A stretch of DNA of 64,000 nt, taken from positions 1 through 64,000 of IMG/VR virus record IMGVR_UViG_3300005921_000006; one strand, given 5' to 3'. Position 1 is the stretch's first letter. The number at the start of each line of letters is the position of its first letter. The notes below the pieces were generated by a model that was not told where the DNA came from, did not search any database, and was given only the letters and a program-made list of their open reading frames with translations. Positions 13,552 to 22,947 of this stretch are shown piece after piece. The stretch is from a virus. A program made the position numbers and the translations under genes.

Positions 13552-15537
13552 TTATTGCGCCTGCGCCAGTCTGGGCATAATGCCGATCTGCATACTGTGC
13601 CCGGTAATGGTTACCTTCGGATTACCGTAAAGATCGAGATACGACAAATAACTGCTACCCACGGTGTGGGTGGAGAATGTGCACCCTGTCACGGGCGTGC
13701 CGTAACAGTACTGCACCGAGTCCCAAATCATCGCCGCCGCTACGCTATTCGGCAGCGTCAACGTACAGGTGTGTACTGTACCGGACACCGAACAAGTGCC
13801 GGGAACCGATCCAACCATCCAGTTATAAAGCTGCCCGTAAGCCACGTTCGCCGTCGTCGAGCCCATACCGTTGTACGTGGTACTCCAGTTATACCAGGCA
13901 TCGTTGCTCCAACCGTTAAAGAAAAACTCGATGTAATCACGAGCAATGTACCCAGCCTGCATATCGGGGTCCGTGTAACAGTCGGTCATGCCGGGGCAGC
14001 TCCATCCCCCCGAACCGAACCCATCCTCCGTATTATCCAGCGGCTTCGCCAGTTCCGCACTTTGTAAAATACCGTTAATTGCCTCCGTCGCCGTAGGCAC
14101 TACGGTTTCCGCCCCGCTCACGCCGGGTTTAACGTGAAAGTTAATTCCATCCGCCTGGGCCGCGCCCGCCGTTCCGCTTACGCAACTAGTAGCACCTAGC
14201 TGCCCCGAAGGGCCGCAAGTTCCTGCCGAAAGCGGCTGGCAGTAAAGAAAACATTTTGCTAACAAAGTAGTATCGTCATGATAGCTGGGCATTAGAATGG
14301 ACGCCGTGGTGTCAATAGGCCCGCTCAATCCCACGCTCGTCTGCACCTGGGAGCAAGTTTCGCCCGTTGCCGCAATCGTAAACGATCCGCCCTTTACGAT
14401 GCAGTACAAGTCCTGCTCCATGCGGATTAGCTGGTCGAAGCTGCCAATCCAGAAGTTCGTGCTATCCGGTTCGTTCCACGTCTCCCAATACGCCACGTGC
14501 GCGTGAGTACAGTTTACCGTTCCAGGGCAGTTCGCGCCGCCCGCCGCCCACGTACCCGTACCGGCGATGTAGCCCGCCTGATTTACGTGCCCGGCAATCG
14601 CCGCTATCCAGTGACGCCAGATAGAATCCGTACCGCTGCCGTTCGTAGCTACGTCGGTAGGCGGAGCACACTGTCCCGGCAGCTGTTGTGGCTGAATACT
14701 GCCGTTAGTAAAGCTGCTGCAAATATCCTGGGGCACGGCAGAGGGCGTAAAGATCGCCCCACTCGTTTGCCCCACCCAGGTTCCGCCCGCTGTCGCTGTA
14801 CCCATGTACTGCGCAATATTCAATACGCCGGAAGAGTAGCTTACGAACGTAGTAGAAACGCCCGAACCGGTCTGTAGTACCGTCTCGCTCGCCGTAAACG
14901 TTCCGCTTGTCAGCGTACCGTCCACGTACAGGTTCGTGTTGCTGCTGGCCCAGTTCGGAGTCCGCGCTAACCCGTATTGCGCAGTGTGGACGCTATTTTG
15001 CGTCATCAGGTTTAAAATCTCGTCCAGTTGCGTCCAGTTGTAGACGCCGAAAGCCGTATTGAGCCAGGGCCACTGTGCACCGACCGTATCCCAAATGCGT
15101 CCTTGGCCGTGATTAATCCCGACAGGGAAAGCCGTGCTCTGGTTGTAAGCAATCGCGAACGTTGGAGACGCGGGAATTGCCCCGCTACCAGAACCCGTAA
15201 ACACGGCGGTTAGGCTGGCCGTAGCCGTAATATTAAACGTGCAAGACCCAGTACCCGAACAGCCGCTGGCTCCGTCCGTTCCCGAGGACCACGCGAATCC
15301 ACTCCCTCCGGTAATCGTGGGGGTTAACGTAATCAATGCCCCTACTACGTACGTATGATTGCAGGTTCCGCCCGAAGAACTACAGTTAGAAATATAACCG
15401 TCCGCCGAACTGATGGACCCAGTGCCCGTGCCCGTGGGGGTTACCGTCAACACGGCGGTAGTCGTGGAGGTAGGAGACCCAAACGTAACTTGGGCTACCG
15501 CCGAACCGCACAACAACAAAAACAATAGCAATCTCAT
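13552..15537 (-). CDS. Exported glycoside hydrolase (clan A-like) with InlB-type repeat
   Basis: A 661-residue protein; ATG at 15537 overlaps the previous stop (ATGA) and opens a signal peptide (MRLLLFLLLCGSAVAQ). Residues about 28-115 match a divergent InlB/bacterial surface repeat (LTVTPTGTGTGSISS, CSGTGSCTFNITATASLTAV). A TIM-barrel hydrolase follows, with WETWNEP (Glu356, probable acid/base) and a GINHGQGRIWD start, as in GH39/GH5-type enzymes. Likely target: host surface or environmental polysaccharide. It may be exported by the infected cell or be a depolymerase. Confidence 0.7.
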   Translation of the reverse strand: MRLLLFLLLCGSAVAQVTFGSPTSTTTAVLTVTPTGTGTGSISSADGYISNCSSSGGTCNHTYVVGALITLTPTITGGSGFAWSSGTDGASGCSGTGSCTFNITATASLTAVFTGSGSGAIPASPTFAIAYNQSTAFPVGINHGQGRIWDTVGAQWPWLNTAFGVYNWTQLDEILNLMTQNSVHTAQYGLARTPNWASSNTNLYVDGTLTSGTFTASETVLQTGSGVSTTFVSYSSGVLNIAQYMGTATAGGTWVGQTSGAIFTPSAVPQDICSSFTNGSIQPQQLPGQCAPPTDVATNGSGTDSIWRHWIAAIAGHVNQAGYIAGTGTWAAGGANCPGTVNCTHAHVAYWETWNEPDSTNFWIGSFDQLIRMEQDLYCIVKGGSFTIAATGETCSQVQTSVGLSGPIDTTASILMPSYHDDTTLLAKCFLYCQPLSAGTCGPSGQLGATSCVSGTAGAAQADGINFHVKPGVSGAETVVPTATEAINGILQSAELAKPLDNTEDGFGSGGWSCPGMTDCYTDPDMQAGYIARDYIEFFFNGWSNDAWYNWSTTYNGMGSTTANVAYGQLYNWMVGSVPGTCSVSGTVHTCTLTLPNSVAAAMIWDSVQYCYGTPVTGCTFSTHTVGSSYLSYLDLYGNPKVTITGHSMQIGIMPRLAQAQ

Positions 15538-17210
15538 TGCAGCCTCAGTAGAGAAAAGTGGACATCGTATGTTCCGGTTCCCGTCGTACATGCCGTGTAG
15601 GCAGCGGATACGTCAATCGTAGCCGTGGCGGTATTCCAAAATGTATACACCGCGTTGGCATTCGAGGTGCCTGTTGTTGTGAAACTCAACGTTATAAGCG
15701 GATGAGTAACCGAGCCTTGGGAATCCGCATAGATTACTTTTGGAATTACGCTTCCCGCCGTCACGTTCGAGCACAGCGTGGGAACTTCGTTCGTGTACAG
15801 ACTTAACTGATACTGCCCGGTGGGAGCGTTCGTGTAAATTGCCGTGCTCCCGATGTTTCCCGTCTGCCCTGTCTGGTTCACCGATCCGACAACCAGCGGG
15901 ATCGCCCCAGTAAAAGTAGCGGAAGCCGTTCCCGCTACGGTGTCGCTATTTACAACGAAGTCGGAAAACGGGTTTCCATTGTAACTCAACTGGTAGCGGT
16001 TGTCACTGCCGTAACCCGTCTTTATCCACCCCGCCTGCGGGGAAGCTTGAATATAAGGAGTGGTTGTGCCCGATTGCATTGCGAATAGATCGCCGGTAGT
16101 CAGCTGGAGAGTAAGCGAGATGCCCGTGGCATTTTGAATATTCGGCGTGTTGAATATAGGCGAGTTGACTAGCGCAATAGCGCCCGTACCGCTCGTCCCG
16201 TTCGACAGGTTTCCCGCGTTGTCGAGATTCGTTAGAGCGCATTCGCTGAATTGCCCGTCCCAGTAGCACACGTGAGCGTTTCCATTTAGACTATTATTCA
16301 AAAGCCACGCGCTACCCGGTGGCAGCGTAGGACCGGGGTTGACGAATACGTTACCCAGCACCAACGAAGAAGTTGCTCCGCTTACCTGGAATAGCTGCTG
16401 CGTATTGCTGCCGTACGTATTATTCTGATTCGGGCATACCACCGTCGTGCAATTGGCGTAACCCTGCGCCTTTACCCACTGGCTGTTCACGATTAGTCCA
16501 GAATTATTACCCAGCGACGGCGTAGGCACCATAGGGGTGCCAGAAAACGTAGGGCTAACGAGAGGGGCCAGCGCGGTAAGCGCCGACTCTAAATCCGTTT
16601 GGTTCGCCAGCGTACCCGTAATCGCACCCCACACCGCGCCACCCCCGCCCGAGGCCGTAACACACTGCGCTACCCCCAGCGTGTTGTAACCGCCTACGGC
16701 GTACCCCGAGGGACACGTACTAGCGTAAATACCGCCCAGCGAATTGGCCTGGGGAGGGGGAAGGTACAGCACCAACACGGCGTTCGGAATCGTCGGATAG
16801 TAACTGTCGAAATCGCAAATAGAATTGGAGCACCAGGAGCTATATGCCACCGGCTGTACGCACTGATAAGGGCTACCCGGCCCGCCTAAGACTATGACGT
16901 TGGAACTATTCAGAATCGTTACCGCGAAACAAAAATTTTGCGGGCTGGCTACTGACACGTTCGCTACCGTGCAGGTGCCGTTAACTGCGCCGTTGGTAAT
17001 CGAGCATATCGTGGGGGAAGTGTAACTCGGCCCGGTAGCACCCAGCTGGTAAGAGATATTTTGTCCCGAGGAGTTTACGGCTTGAAACAAGATCGTACCC
17101 GCCGACAGCAGCCCGCTGGAGCCATTATGAATATTGGCGGCGGTTACGGTGACGGTGTTCTGGGAGAAAGCCGAAGCCGCAAAAAGTAGGAATAAAAGCA
17201 GTTTTCTCAT
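15534..17210 (-). CDS. Exported fibre-like protein, long paralogue
   Basis: A 558-residue protein with AGGAGCGTACG before ATG and a signal peptide (MRKLLLFLLFAASAFSQ). The N-domain (VTAANIHNG, CFAVTILNSSN, CDFDSYYPTIPN) is homologous to that of the 12775 gene, but the rest differs: a Ser/Thr/Gly/Asn-rich beta region typical of fibre shafts (LANQTDLESALTALAPLVSP, FSGTPMVPTPSLGNNS) and a distinct C-terminal domain (YDVHFSLLRLQ end). It overlaps both neighbours. Probable adsorption fibre or exported surface protein. Confidence 0.65.
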   Translation of the reverse strand: MRKLLLFLLFAASAFSQNTVTVTAANIHNGSSGLLSAGTILFQAVNSSGQNISYQLGATGPSYTSPTICSITNGAVNGTCTVANVSVASPQNFCFAVTILNSSNVIVLGGPGSPYQCVQPVAYSSWCSNSICDFDSYYPTIPNAVLVLYLPPPQANSLGGIYASTCPSGYAVGGYNTLGVAQCVTASGGGGAVWGAITGTLANQTDLESALTALAPLVSPTFSGTPMVPTPSLGNNSGLIVNSQWVKAQGYANCTTVVCPNQNNTYGSNTQQLFQVSGATSSLVLGNVFVNPGPTLPPGSAWLLNNSLNGNAHVCYWDGQFSECALTNLDNAGNLSNGTSGTGAIALVNSPIFNTPNIQNATGISLTLQLTTGDLFAMQSGTTTPYIQASPQAGWIKTGYGSDNRYQLSYNGNPFSDFVVNSDTVAGTASATFTGAIPLVVGSVNQTGQTGNIGSTAIYTNAPTGQYQLSLYTNEVPTLCSNVTAGSVIPKVIYADSQGSVTHPLITLSFTTTGTSNANAVYTFWNTATATIDVSAAYTACTTGTGTYDVHFSLLRLQ

Positions 17211-17527
17211 CGTACGCTCCTGTAGTGCTTCGCGCTCCAGGCGGCTCCAAAGCCGTGGCCTGCAATTTCGCCGAGCGTTAAAATCAGGCTCATTTTCTTG
17301 TGTCCTCGAATTTTCAGCTTCCTCTCAGCATACAGACTACCGGCCAGGTCTCCCGCGAAAAACGCGGAGAGTAGAACTGGGCCCCGAAGCACAAAAGGCC
17401 GCGCCACCGGGTCGTGCTCAACCGCCGTAGGAAAGCTCACGGTGTACTGCGTAGTCAAGGCATCCGCCCCCGTAGTGGCAACCTGTAGAGCACACAACCA
17501 TAGTGAACAATGAAGAACCGCTATCAT
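17207..17527 (-). CDS. Small membrane protein, 106 aa
   Basis: ATG at 17527 overlaps the previous stop (ATGA); longer in-frame starts lie inside the upstream gene. An N-terminal hydrophobic segment resembles a signal (MIAVLHCSLWLCALQVATTG). Further hydrophobic stretches (PVLLSAFFAGDLAGSLY, LILTLGEIAGHGFGA) suggest two more helices. I recall similar EHDPVARPFV-type proteins in soil bacteria and phages, with no known role. Confidence 0.55.
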   Translation of the reverse strand: MIAVLHCSLWLCALQVATTGADALTTQYTVSFPTAVEHDPVARPFVLRGPVLLSAFFAGDLAGSLYAERKLKIRGHKKMSLILTLGEIAGHGFGAAWSAKHYRSVR

Positions 17528-18132
17528 TTTCCGATAGCGAACCACTGCACTATGGCGGAGCCGGGTTCGTTGGTTACCAACATCTCCCAGCTGAAGCCTG
17601 TTGTGCTGGAAGTGGTCAACCCTAGAAAAGCTTCTACATCCGTAGGTGATAGGAAGCTGCCAGTAAAAGCTGTCAATTGAATGACAGGATTGAGCGTAAA
17701 AGCTTCCGTGAACGTAACCGCATTTGCCGCGTTTACCGGCCCGGAGGATTGCCCCCACTGTAGAATTAAACCTCCCAGCGCCGAGCCGAACTTTATATAG
17801 CCCGTATTTGCGGCGAACGAAGAGGCTACAATTAAGTCCGCGCCCGTAAGAACGTTATTGAGTACCGCTTCTAAAGCGGTTACCGCTGCATTAGAACTAG
17901 TATCAGCTACAAACGGAGTAGTACCGTCTGAAGTGTTGTAGCCTTTCCCTGACAACGATAAACAAAAAGCTCGAACAAATGTACTCGGTTGATAGAAAAG
18001 TTTGTTTGCCGTAGCACTGGGAAACACCGAGCCAGAAGGAGCGCCGCCTGTACGTTGAGTATCCGCCTGGTACGAAGCATCATCCTCTTGATTAGTTGCA
18101 GCAGGATTCCATTGACTGAAGTTTGTCGTCAT
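17524..18132 (-). CDS. Tail fibre protein with gp53-like C-terminal domain
   Basis: A 202-residue protein starting at ATG 18132. The C-terminal part (NTGYIKFGSALGGLILQWGQ, then VTFTEAFTLNPVIQLTAFTG) matches the common phage tail-fibre tip domain seen in gp53-like proteins. The N-terminal part is polar and may attach to the DUF2612-type protein encoded just upstream. Unlike its neighbours it has no signal peptide, so this is probably the genuine virion fibre. Confidence 0.7.
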   Translation of the reverse strand: MTTNFSQWNPAATNQEDDASYQADTQRTGGAPSGSVFPSATANKLFYQPSTFVRAFCLSLSGKGYNTSDGTTPFVADTSSNAAVTALEAVLNNVLTGADLIVASSFAANTGYIKFGSALGGLILQWGQSSGPVNAANAVTFTEAFTLNPVIQLTAFTGSFLSPTDVEAFLGLTTSSTTGFSWEMLVTNEPGSAIVQWFAIGK

Positions 18133-18136
18133 AGAG

Positions 18137-18991
18137 TTAGTTCCACTCTCCAATATCAAAACCCTGGACGAACACAGGGTTAGTATTATCGAATCCGAAG
18201 CTAGGCGTGGTAGAGTAGTTCGACGTATACGCCACGGCCTCAGGGCGGGGGATGATCAGGTCGTTAGCAATCATCTGCTGCTGAATTGAGCTGAAGTTCC
18301 CGACCAGCTTAATCGTACAGGTCATATTCTGGTTGTCGGTGATGTAGATGTAGCAACCGGGGAATAGCGTTTGCAACGGGAACCAAAGCGAATCTGCCTG
18401 CCCGTCCCACTGGTTCCAGATAATCCGTGCTCGAATCAGAGTCAAGTAATCTGCATCCGACAGGGTCGAGCTGGGAGCCGCGTTCGTTACCGACGAGTTT
18501 GTAACGTGAGTCAAGGTAAAGTTCGCCGTAAAGGAAACCCCGGTGACAATTGCAGTAGGCGTGACCGTTTCCGTATGGGAGTCCGACCCGGTTATCGTCT
18601 GCGGAACTCCTACGGACATGTAGTTCGTATTGTTGACGGTTACCGTGTGCACGCCCGTAGAAGTAATCGCCACCGTGGTCAGAGCACTTACTCCGACGGG
18701 AACGAACGGTAGCTGCCGACTGGCTCCGACTAACTGGCCGACGACATTGAGTTGATCTCCTACGGGCGCAGGAACGGCATTTACATCGTAAGCCGCGTTA
18801 ATCAACTGAGCACAAGCCAACGTGTCTAAAAACGGTTGTAGTAGCAACGCCAGGAACGCCCGCAAGTTCGGTGAGGCAGGGTTCTGATACTGACTGGTAA
18901 GCAGACCGAGGTAGTACGGCAGCGTAGGGCTAACACTTCCCCCTCCACCGTACCCGCCCGCTCCGTAACCGCCGCCGCCGTAGCCGCCCAT
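18137..18991 (-). CDS. DUF2612-type baseplate protein
   Basis: A 284-residue protein; ATG overlaps the previous stop as TAATG. After a Gly/Tyr-rich N-terminus (YGGGGYGAGGYGGGG) come the DUF2612 landmarks YYLGLLTSQYQ, NLRAFLALLLQPFLD, QLNVVGQLVGASRQLPF, LSDADYLTLIRARIIWNQWDG and ANDLIIPRPEAV. Between them is an inserted Thr/Val-rich beta segment (about 110-180). The family follows protein J in simple contractile baseplates and links the wedge to the fibre. Confidence 0.85.
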   Translation of the reverse strand: MGGYGGGGYGAGGYGGGGSVSPTLPYYLGLLTSQYQNPASPNLRAFLALLLQPFLDTLACAQLINAAYDVNAVPAPVGDQLNVVGQLVGASRQLPFVPVGVSALTTVAITSTGVHTVTVNNTNYMSVGVPQTITGSDSHTETVTPTAIVTGVSFTANFTLTHVTNSSVTNAAPSSTLSDADYLTLIRARIIWNQWDGQADSLWFPLQTLFPGCYIYITDNQNMTCTIKLVGNFSSIQQQMIANDLIIPRPEAVAYTSNYSTTPSFGFDNTNPVFVQGFDIGEWN

Positions 18992-19596
18992 TAGTTTGGA
19001 TTTCCAATTACCAACGCGGACCAATTTTGCGAATTAGCGGAAGCCGCCCCGATTGTAACCGTCGTTCCCGATACGGAGCACCCTCCCGCAATGACGCTCG
19101 AAGCACTTTGTTCCGTTACAATGCAAATAGGCTGAGTGTTATAGGCAGAAAGCAGAGTTATATTACAGGAAGAAGTTCCCCCCATGTTGCACGAACCGGC
19201 CCAGCTATTTGTTCCCGATTGGTTAAGGTGACCGGTTATAGAGCCTATGCTCGCCGCGCCACCTATCACCACAATACCCGTGAAAGCCGCCGTAGCGCCG
19301 TTAACTGCGCCTGTAGTTAAAAAGCCGCTCGCATCGACTGTACTCGAAAAAACTGCGTTTCCGCCCTGAATCTCTCCCGTAGTGGCAAAGCCTCCAGCCG
19401 CTACAGTGCCGGTAACATCTAAAGCTGGAATTGCGGCGTCCCCACTCAAATACTGATCCAACAAGGTAAAATTGGCGTTCATTTGAACGTTCCAATTCGT
19501 AGCGCCGTATGGGGGAGTACTCAGGCAGATGTTTGGCGTACACTGCGCCGCGAGAGAACCAACGAACAAAGCAAGAAAAGCCAGAATTTTATACAC
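18991..19596 (-). CDS. Exported fibre-like protein, short
   Basis: A 201-residue protein starting at GTG, overlapping the J gene. It has a signal peptide (MYKILAFLALFVGSLAAQ). The middle contains fibre-like alternations (GDAAIPALDVTGTVAAGGFA, TTGEIQGGNAVFSSTVDASG). The last 70 residues (SCNMGGTSSCNITLLSAYN ... VSGTTVTIGAASANSQNW) are homologous to the C-domain of the 12775 gene. It sits between J and DUF2612 genes, a place normally held by structural baseplate genes. Confidence 0.65.
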   Translation of the reverse strand: MYKILAFLALFVGSLAAQCTPNICLSTPPYGATNWNVQMNANFTLLDQYLSGDAAIPALDVTGTVAAGGFATTGEIQGGNAVFSSTVDASGFLTTGAVNGATAAFTGIVVIGGAASIGSITGHLNQSGTNSWAGSCNMGGTSSCNITLLSAYNTQPICIVTEQSASSVIAGGCSVSGTTVTIGAASANSQNWSALVIGNPN

Positions 19597-20803
19597 TGTT
19601 CACCGTAATGTTTCCGACCACGCACTGCGCAGCCTGATAAAAGTTAAGTTGAATGTCCGTACTCGTTGACGGACTGGAAGTCTCCTCGAAGTAGAACGGA
19701 TTGCGAATAGAAATCTGAGCGCCCGCGCCAGTCTGCGCAGCTAGGATCATGTCGCCAAAACTCACCACGCCACCAATAGCCAGGCCTTCGAGATACGCAA
19801 TAATCGCGTCCTGAATTGCCAGCACCTGCGCCGCGCTTAAAGACCCACCGGAAGGCAACAAATGAGCGTTGACAATCACGTAGATCGTTACGTACACGGG
19901 AGGCTGGATAAAGCCAATTGTAGTAACCAGCCCGGAGTTCGGCGAAGTTACAGCTACCGACTGCGTTTGCGAAATAGGAGACCCGCTTACGTCGCCATTC
20001 GTGAGCACGCCCAGCCCACGATTGTTGTAAATCGCCGTAGCTACAGCCAGCGCCATGCCGCCTTCTACCACGCACGTAATGGAGTGACCGGGGTTGCCGT
20101 AGCTGTCCGTAGTGCCCGTGTCATTTTCCAGCACATTATTGCGCGTAACCCCCGCCGTAGCTTCGATAGCCGCAACCGTCGCGTCCAGCGGAGTCAGTGA
20201 CGGCAGCGCAACACTTTGTTGCTGCCGCAACCGCAACTGTGCGTCTGTTTCTACCGGGTCACCTAGCACGGCCACGTTCGACCCGTTCGTTACGCTGGTC
20301 CAGCCTGCCGTGGGCGAAGCAATACCCGTAAGCTGGTTCGCCGTAGCGTTAATAGCTCCAGCAACCTGGGCCGTAGCGGTAACCGAAACCGTTCCACCAC
20401 CGCCAATCGTCACCGTGGCGGGCAGATTCCATAGATCGCCGGTCACTACATTTTGAATCACGCCATTCGTAATTACCGCGCCGGGGGTGCCTGTAAGAGT
20501 AACCGTACAGGTGGAATTCGTGGCTGCTTTGCGGGTAAGACCGTTAATTGCAACAATAGCGTCCAGGCCCGCGCCTACGGCGAACGCGGGGGACATGTTG
20601 TTAAATACCTGCTGTAATCCCGCGTTGGTGTCCGCCGCCGCCAAAGCGATAATGGACATCAGCTGATAAGGAGCGGAGTCGTCCCCAAGATATGAATTTT
20701 GACCGTATACTGAAAGAAAGCCTTGCGTATAAAACCCAAGGATGTCTTCGTAACTGGGAATCGACAACCCCGAGGAGCTAATAGCGGGCGCGGTGTAGCT
20801 CAT
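19589..20803 (-). CDS. Baseplate J-like protein
   Basis: A 404-residue protein. Recognised by the gp47/J pattern: IPSYEDILGFYTQGFLSVYG, DSAPYQLMSIIALAAADTNA, FNNMSPAFAVGAGLDAIVAI, NGLTRKAATNSTCTVTLTGTPG, DPVETDAQLRLRQQQSVALP and VRNNVLEN-like text (VTRNNVLENDTG). It forms the main wedge of the baseplate. ATGA overlap with the gp25-like gene. Confidence 0.92.
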   Translation of the reverse strand: MSYTAPAISSSGLSIPSYEDILGFYTQGFLSVYGQNSYLGDDSAPYQLMSIIALAAADTNAGLQQVFNNMSPAFAVGAGLDAIVAINGLTRKAATNSTCTVTLTGTPGAVITNGVIQNVVTGDLWNLPATVTIGGGGTVSVTATAQVAGAINATANQLTGIASPTAGWTSVTNGSNVAVLGDPVETDAQLRLRQQQSVALPSLTPLDATVAAIEATAGVTRNNVLENDTGTTDSYGNPGHSITCVVEGGMALAVATAIYNNRGLGVLTNGDVSGSPISQTQSVAVTSPNSGLVTTIGFIQPPVYVTIYVIVNAHLLPSGGSLSAAQVLAIQDAIIAYLEGLAIGGVVSFGDMILAAQTGAGAQISIRNPFYFEETSSPSTSTDIQLNFYQAAQCVVGNITVNSV

Positions 20804-21192
20804 TGCGGCAAGGCTCCCGAAAGTGGCTGAGGATAACTAACGGACACCGTACCGAACGTAGTGTTCACCACGGCGGAGTACAAATAGGCCCGTGTCTGAG
20901 GCAGGTAAGTCGTCTGTACGTTGGACAGCCCAATCACGAACGGAGTTCCTAGGATAACGGCGGAAATCAAATTAGCGATCTGCTGTTGCGCGTGAGGGCT
21001 GGCGGATTGTCCGAGAATCGACTGCCACAGTGGAAGTCCGTCGTTCGTATTCTCCCACCATTCGCCGGCATTTAACTTGAGACGGGTAAGTATAGCTTGC
21101 GCTACCGCATCTACGTCGGTAAGCTGGGCGGAATAGTCCCACACCGGATCGCCGTTTACCAGCTGCACGTAAAGTATCGCAGGAGTGCTCAC
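20800..21192 (-). CDS. Baseplate wedge protein, gp25/GPW-like
   Basis: A 130-residue protein. The core VAQAILTRLKLNAGEWWENT followed by GLPLWQSILGQ is the usual pattern of gp25-type wedge proteins, and the C-terminus gives a beta-rich end (YLYSAVVNTTFGTVSVSYP). It couples to the sheath and to J during baseplate assembly. Gene order spike, gp25, J supports it. ATGA overlaps on both sides. Confidence 0.88.
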   Translation of the reverse strand: MSTPAILYVQLVNGDPVWDYSAQLTDVDAVAQAILTRLKLNAGEWWENTNDGLPLWQSILGQSASPHAQQQIANLISAVILGTPFVIGLSNVQTTYLPQTRAYLYSAVVNTTFGTVSVSYPQPLSGALPQ

Positions 21193-21881
21193 GGCACCAC
21201 CGGACCAGTGTCAACACCCCCAGCCGTTACACCCGAATGCGTATGCAGAGCATAAGAAAAACCATTGATGTACACTGTTGCGGCGGTAAGGTTAATTTCT
21301 CCCGGTGTGATTTGAATTAGACTTGTTCCTCCGTCCGGCGTCATTTTTACTGTGCCTGGAACCGCCACTACTTGAGTGGTTCCCCCGTCAGGAGTTATTT
21401 CAATAAGTCCGCTAGATACTTCAATCAACGTATTGCCGTCGTCCGAACGAATTTCTAAAGCCGATGCACTGTAGCCGCTTAACTTACGGGGCTGGGAACA
21501 ACCGCCGGGAATAAATACGGCATCAGCTAGATCGTGACGACGACGCTCCACTTCAACATTGTTAGTTCCACCCGACTGCCACCAGGAATCGATTGCTATG
21601 TCTTGAAAAACAATGACACCTTCGTCTCCTTCTACAAGAGGAAACGTCACGCTAAAACCACCACCACGAGGATAAATTACCGGCACATTCGCCAGCTGCG
21701 GGAGGCTCTGCGGAGTGGGCACTAAGCTGTTCAACAAAGACTCTTTAATAGCGGGCTGCACGGTGACGTTTTGTGTCGCGGCGTCGAAACTTACCACGAT
21801 AGCGGGGAGCGCCACCCGCAGCTCGCAGGCTTTTTGCCAAAACTCCTCGTCCAGCGCGGCTTCTTTAAGGCCAAGCAGCAT
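21189..21881 (-). CDS. Membrane-puncturing spike, Gp138-type
   Basis: A 230-residue protein; ATG at 21881, or TTG at 21887, neither with a clear ribosome site. The N-domain (ALPAIVVSFDAATQNVTVQP, LPQLANVPVIYPRGGGFSVT, FPLVEGDEGVIVFQD) is the Gp138/OB-like spike pattern. The C-terminal half contains repeated beta strands (EIRSDDGNTLIEV, EITPDGGTTQVV, KMTPDGGTSLIQI) ending HTHSGVTAGGVDTGPV, a needle tip. It pierces the outer membrane, pointing to a Gram-negative host. Confidence 0.88.
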   Translation of the reverse strand: MLLGLKEAALDEEFWQKACELRVALPAIVVSFDAATQNVTVQPAIKESLLNSLVPTPQSLPQLANVPVIYPRGGGFSVTFPLVEGDEGVIVFQDIAIDSWWQSGGTNNVEVERRRHDLADAVFIPGGCSQPRKLSGYSASALEIRSDDGNTLIEVSSGLIEITPDGGTTQVVAVPGTVKMTPDGGTSLIQITPGEINLTAATVYINGFSYALHTHSGVTAGGVDTGPVVP

Positions 21882-21906
21882 GGACAAATTGAGGAAGCTG
21901 GGGTTA

Positions 21907-22947
21907 CTATGCGCCAGTTAAGTATGCTCCTAGTACATCAGTGGCTGCTATCTTATCTGCGCCAGTAAGCCAACCTACTACGTCCGTGTACCAGTCTTGC
22001 CCGCGAGAATCGCCCAGATAGCGAGCGCCCACTACTGCATATACTCCACTTTGAGCTAAAATTCCAATAGATGTCAAATCTCCTAACTGTTGAAGCAATC
22101 GCACATACTGCGTTTGATCCAGTTTTATAAACATAGCCGGGTTCGTAATGTTAATGTTGGGGTTCATCAGTGTTCGGAATGTGACCCCTTTTTGGGTTTG
22201 TCGGGGAGTTCCGATAATCCCCGTGGTGGGGGTAAGCGTAAGCGCAGGCTGCTGCCCAGCAAGATCATAGTTCAAATTACTTAGATTCAGTAAACCTTTC
22301 TGCCCCAACCACCATTGGGCGTTATTGTCGCGGGAAATTTCCGACAGGTACTTCTTAGGGCTTCCAAACAAAGGGCGTCCCCGAGGAAGAACTTTTTGCG
22401 ATAAACTTTCTGAAATAACTCCGGGTTGAATAGGGTGGTACGCTTGAGCTAACATTTGCAATAAAAGCTGACGTTGTGTAGTAGCCACGCCCGGTTGTAT
22501 TACTGGGTTTCTTTGCATGCCCGTGGGGTCCAACCCTAAAATACAATTCAGCGTTAGTTTAAAGTCCGTTTGGTTTTCCCGTTCCCACAGCACCTGTAAG
22601 ACGTAACCTTCCCAGATCAATCCGTAGTTTGCCCCGTTGCCGTAATAGCCCGCCGAAAGAGCTACCGACATACCCTGTTCTATTGGCACGGTCTGACTAC
22701 TGGAATTGGTAACGGGCGGCGAAGAATTACCCTGGTTAATCAGCACCTGGGCGCTTTGCTCGTTCAAGTTATACACAGATATCTGCGCAGTCCAAAGCGC
22801 TGGGCCTAAAAAAGTCTGTACGTCGAACGTAATCCGCAGGGTAGGCTCGTCGTCACTGTTAATGGTGATGTTAGTAACCGGGCCGTTGTTCACGGACGCC
22901 GACTGAATGTTCAACAGGTAGCGCCGAAGAAACTGCGGGGCGGTCAA
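21907..22947 (-). CDS. Baseplate hub protein, gp27-like
   Basis: About 346 residues from TTG 22947 (TTGA overlap, GGCGGAG upstream); an earlier TTG at 22983 would overlap the previous gene by 40 bases. Beta-rich with hub-like features (LRITFDVQTFLGPALWTAQI, GLIWEGYVLQVLWERENQ, LLLQMLAQAYHP, FGSPKKYLSEISRDNNAQWW). It matches hub proteins of simple contractile tails by order (plug, hub, spike) and text. Confidence 0.75.
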   Translation of the reverse strand: MTAPQFLRRYLLNIQSASVNNGPVTNITINSDDEPTLRITFDVQTFLGPALWTAQISVYNLNEQSAQVLINQGNSSPPVTNSSSQTVPIEQGMSVALSAGYYGNGANYGLIWEGYVLQVLWERENQTDFKLTLNCILGLDPTGMQRNPVIQPGVATTQRQLLLQMLAQAYHPIQPGVISESLSQKVLPRGRPLFGSPKKYLSEISRDNNAQWWLGQKGLLNLSNLNYDLAGQQPALTLTPTTGIIGTPRQTQKGVTFRTLMNPNINITNPAMFIKLDQTQYVRLLQQLGDLTSIGILAQSGVYAVVGARYLGDSRGQDWYTDVVGWLTGADKIAATDVLGAYLTGA

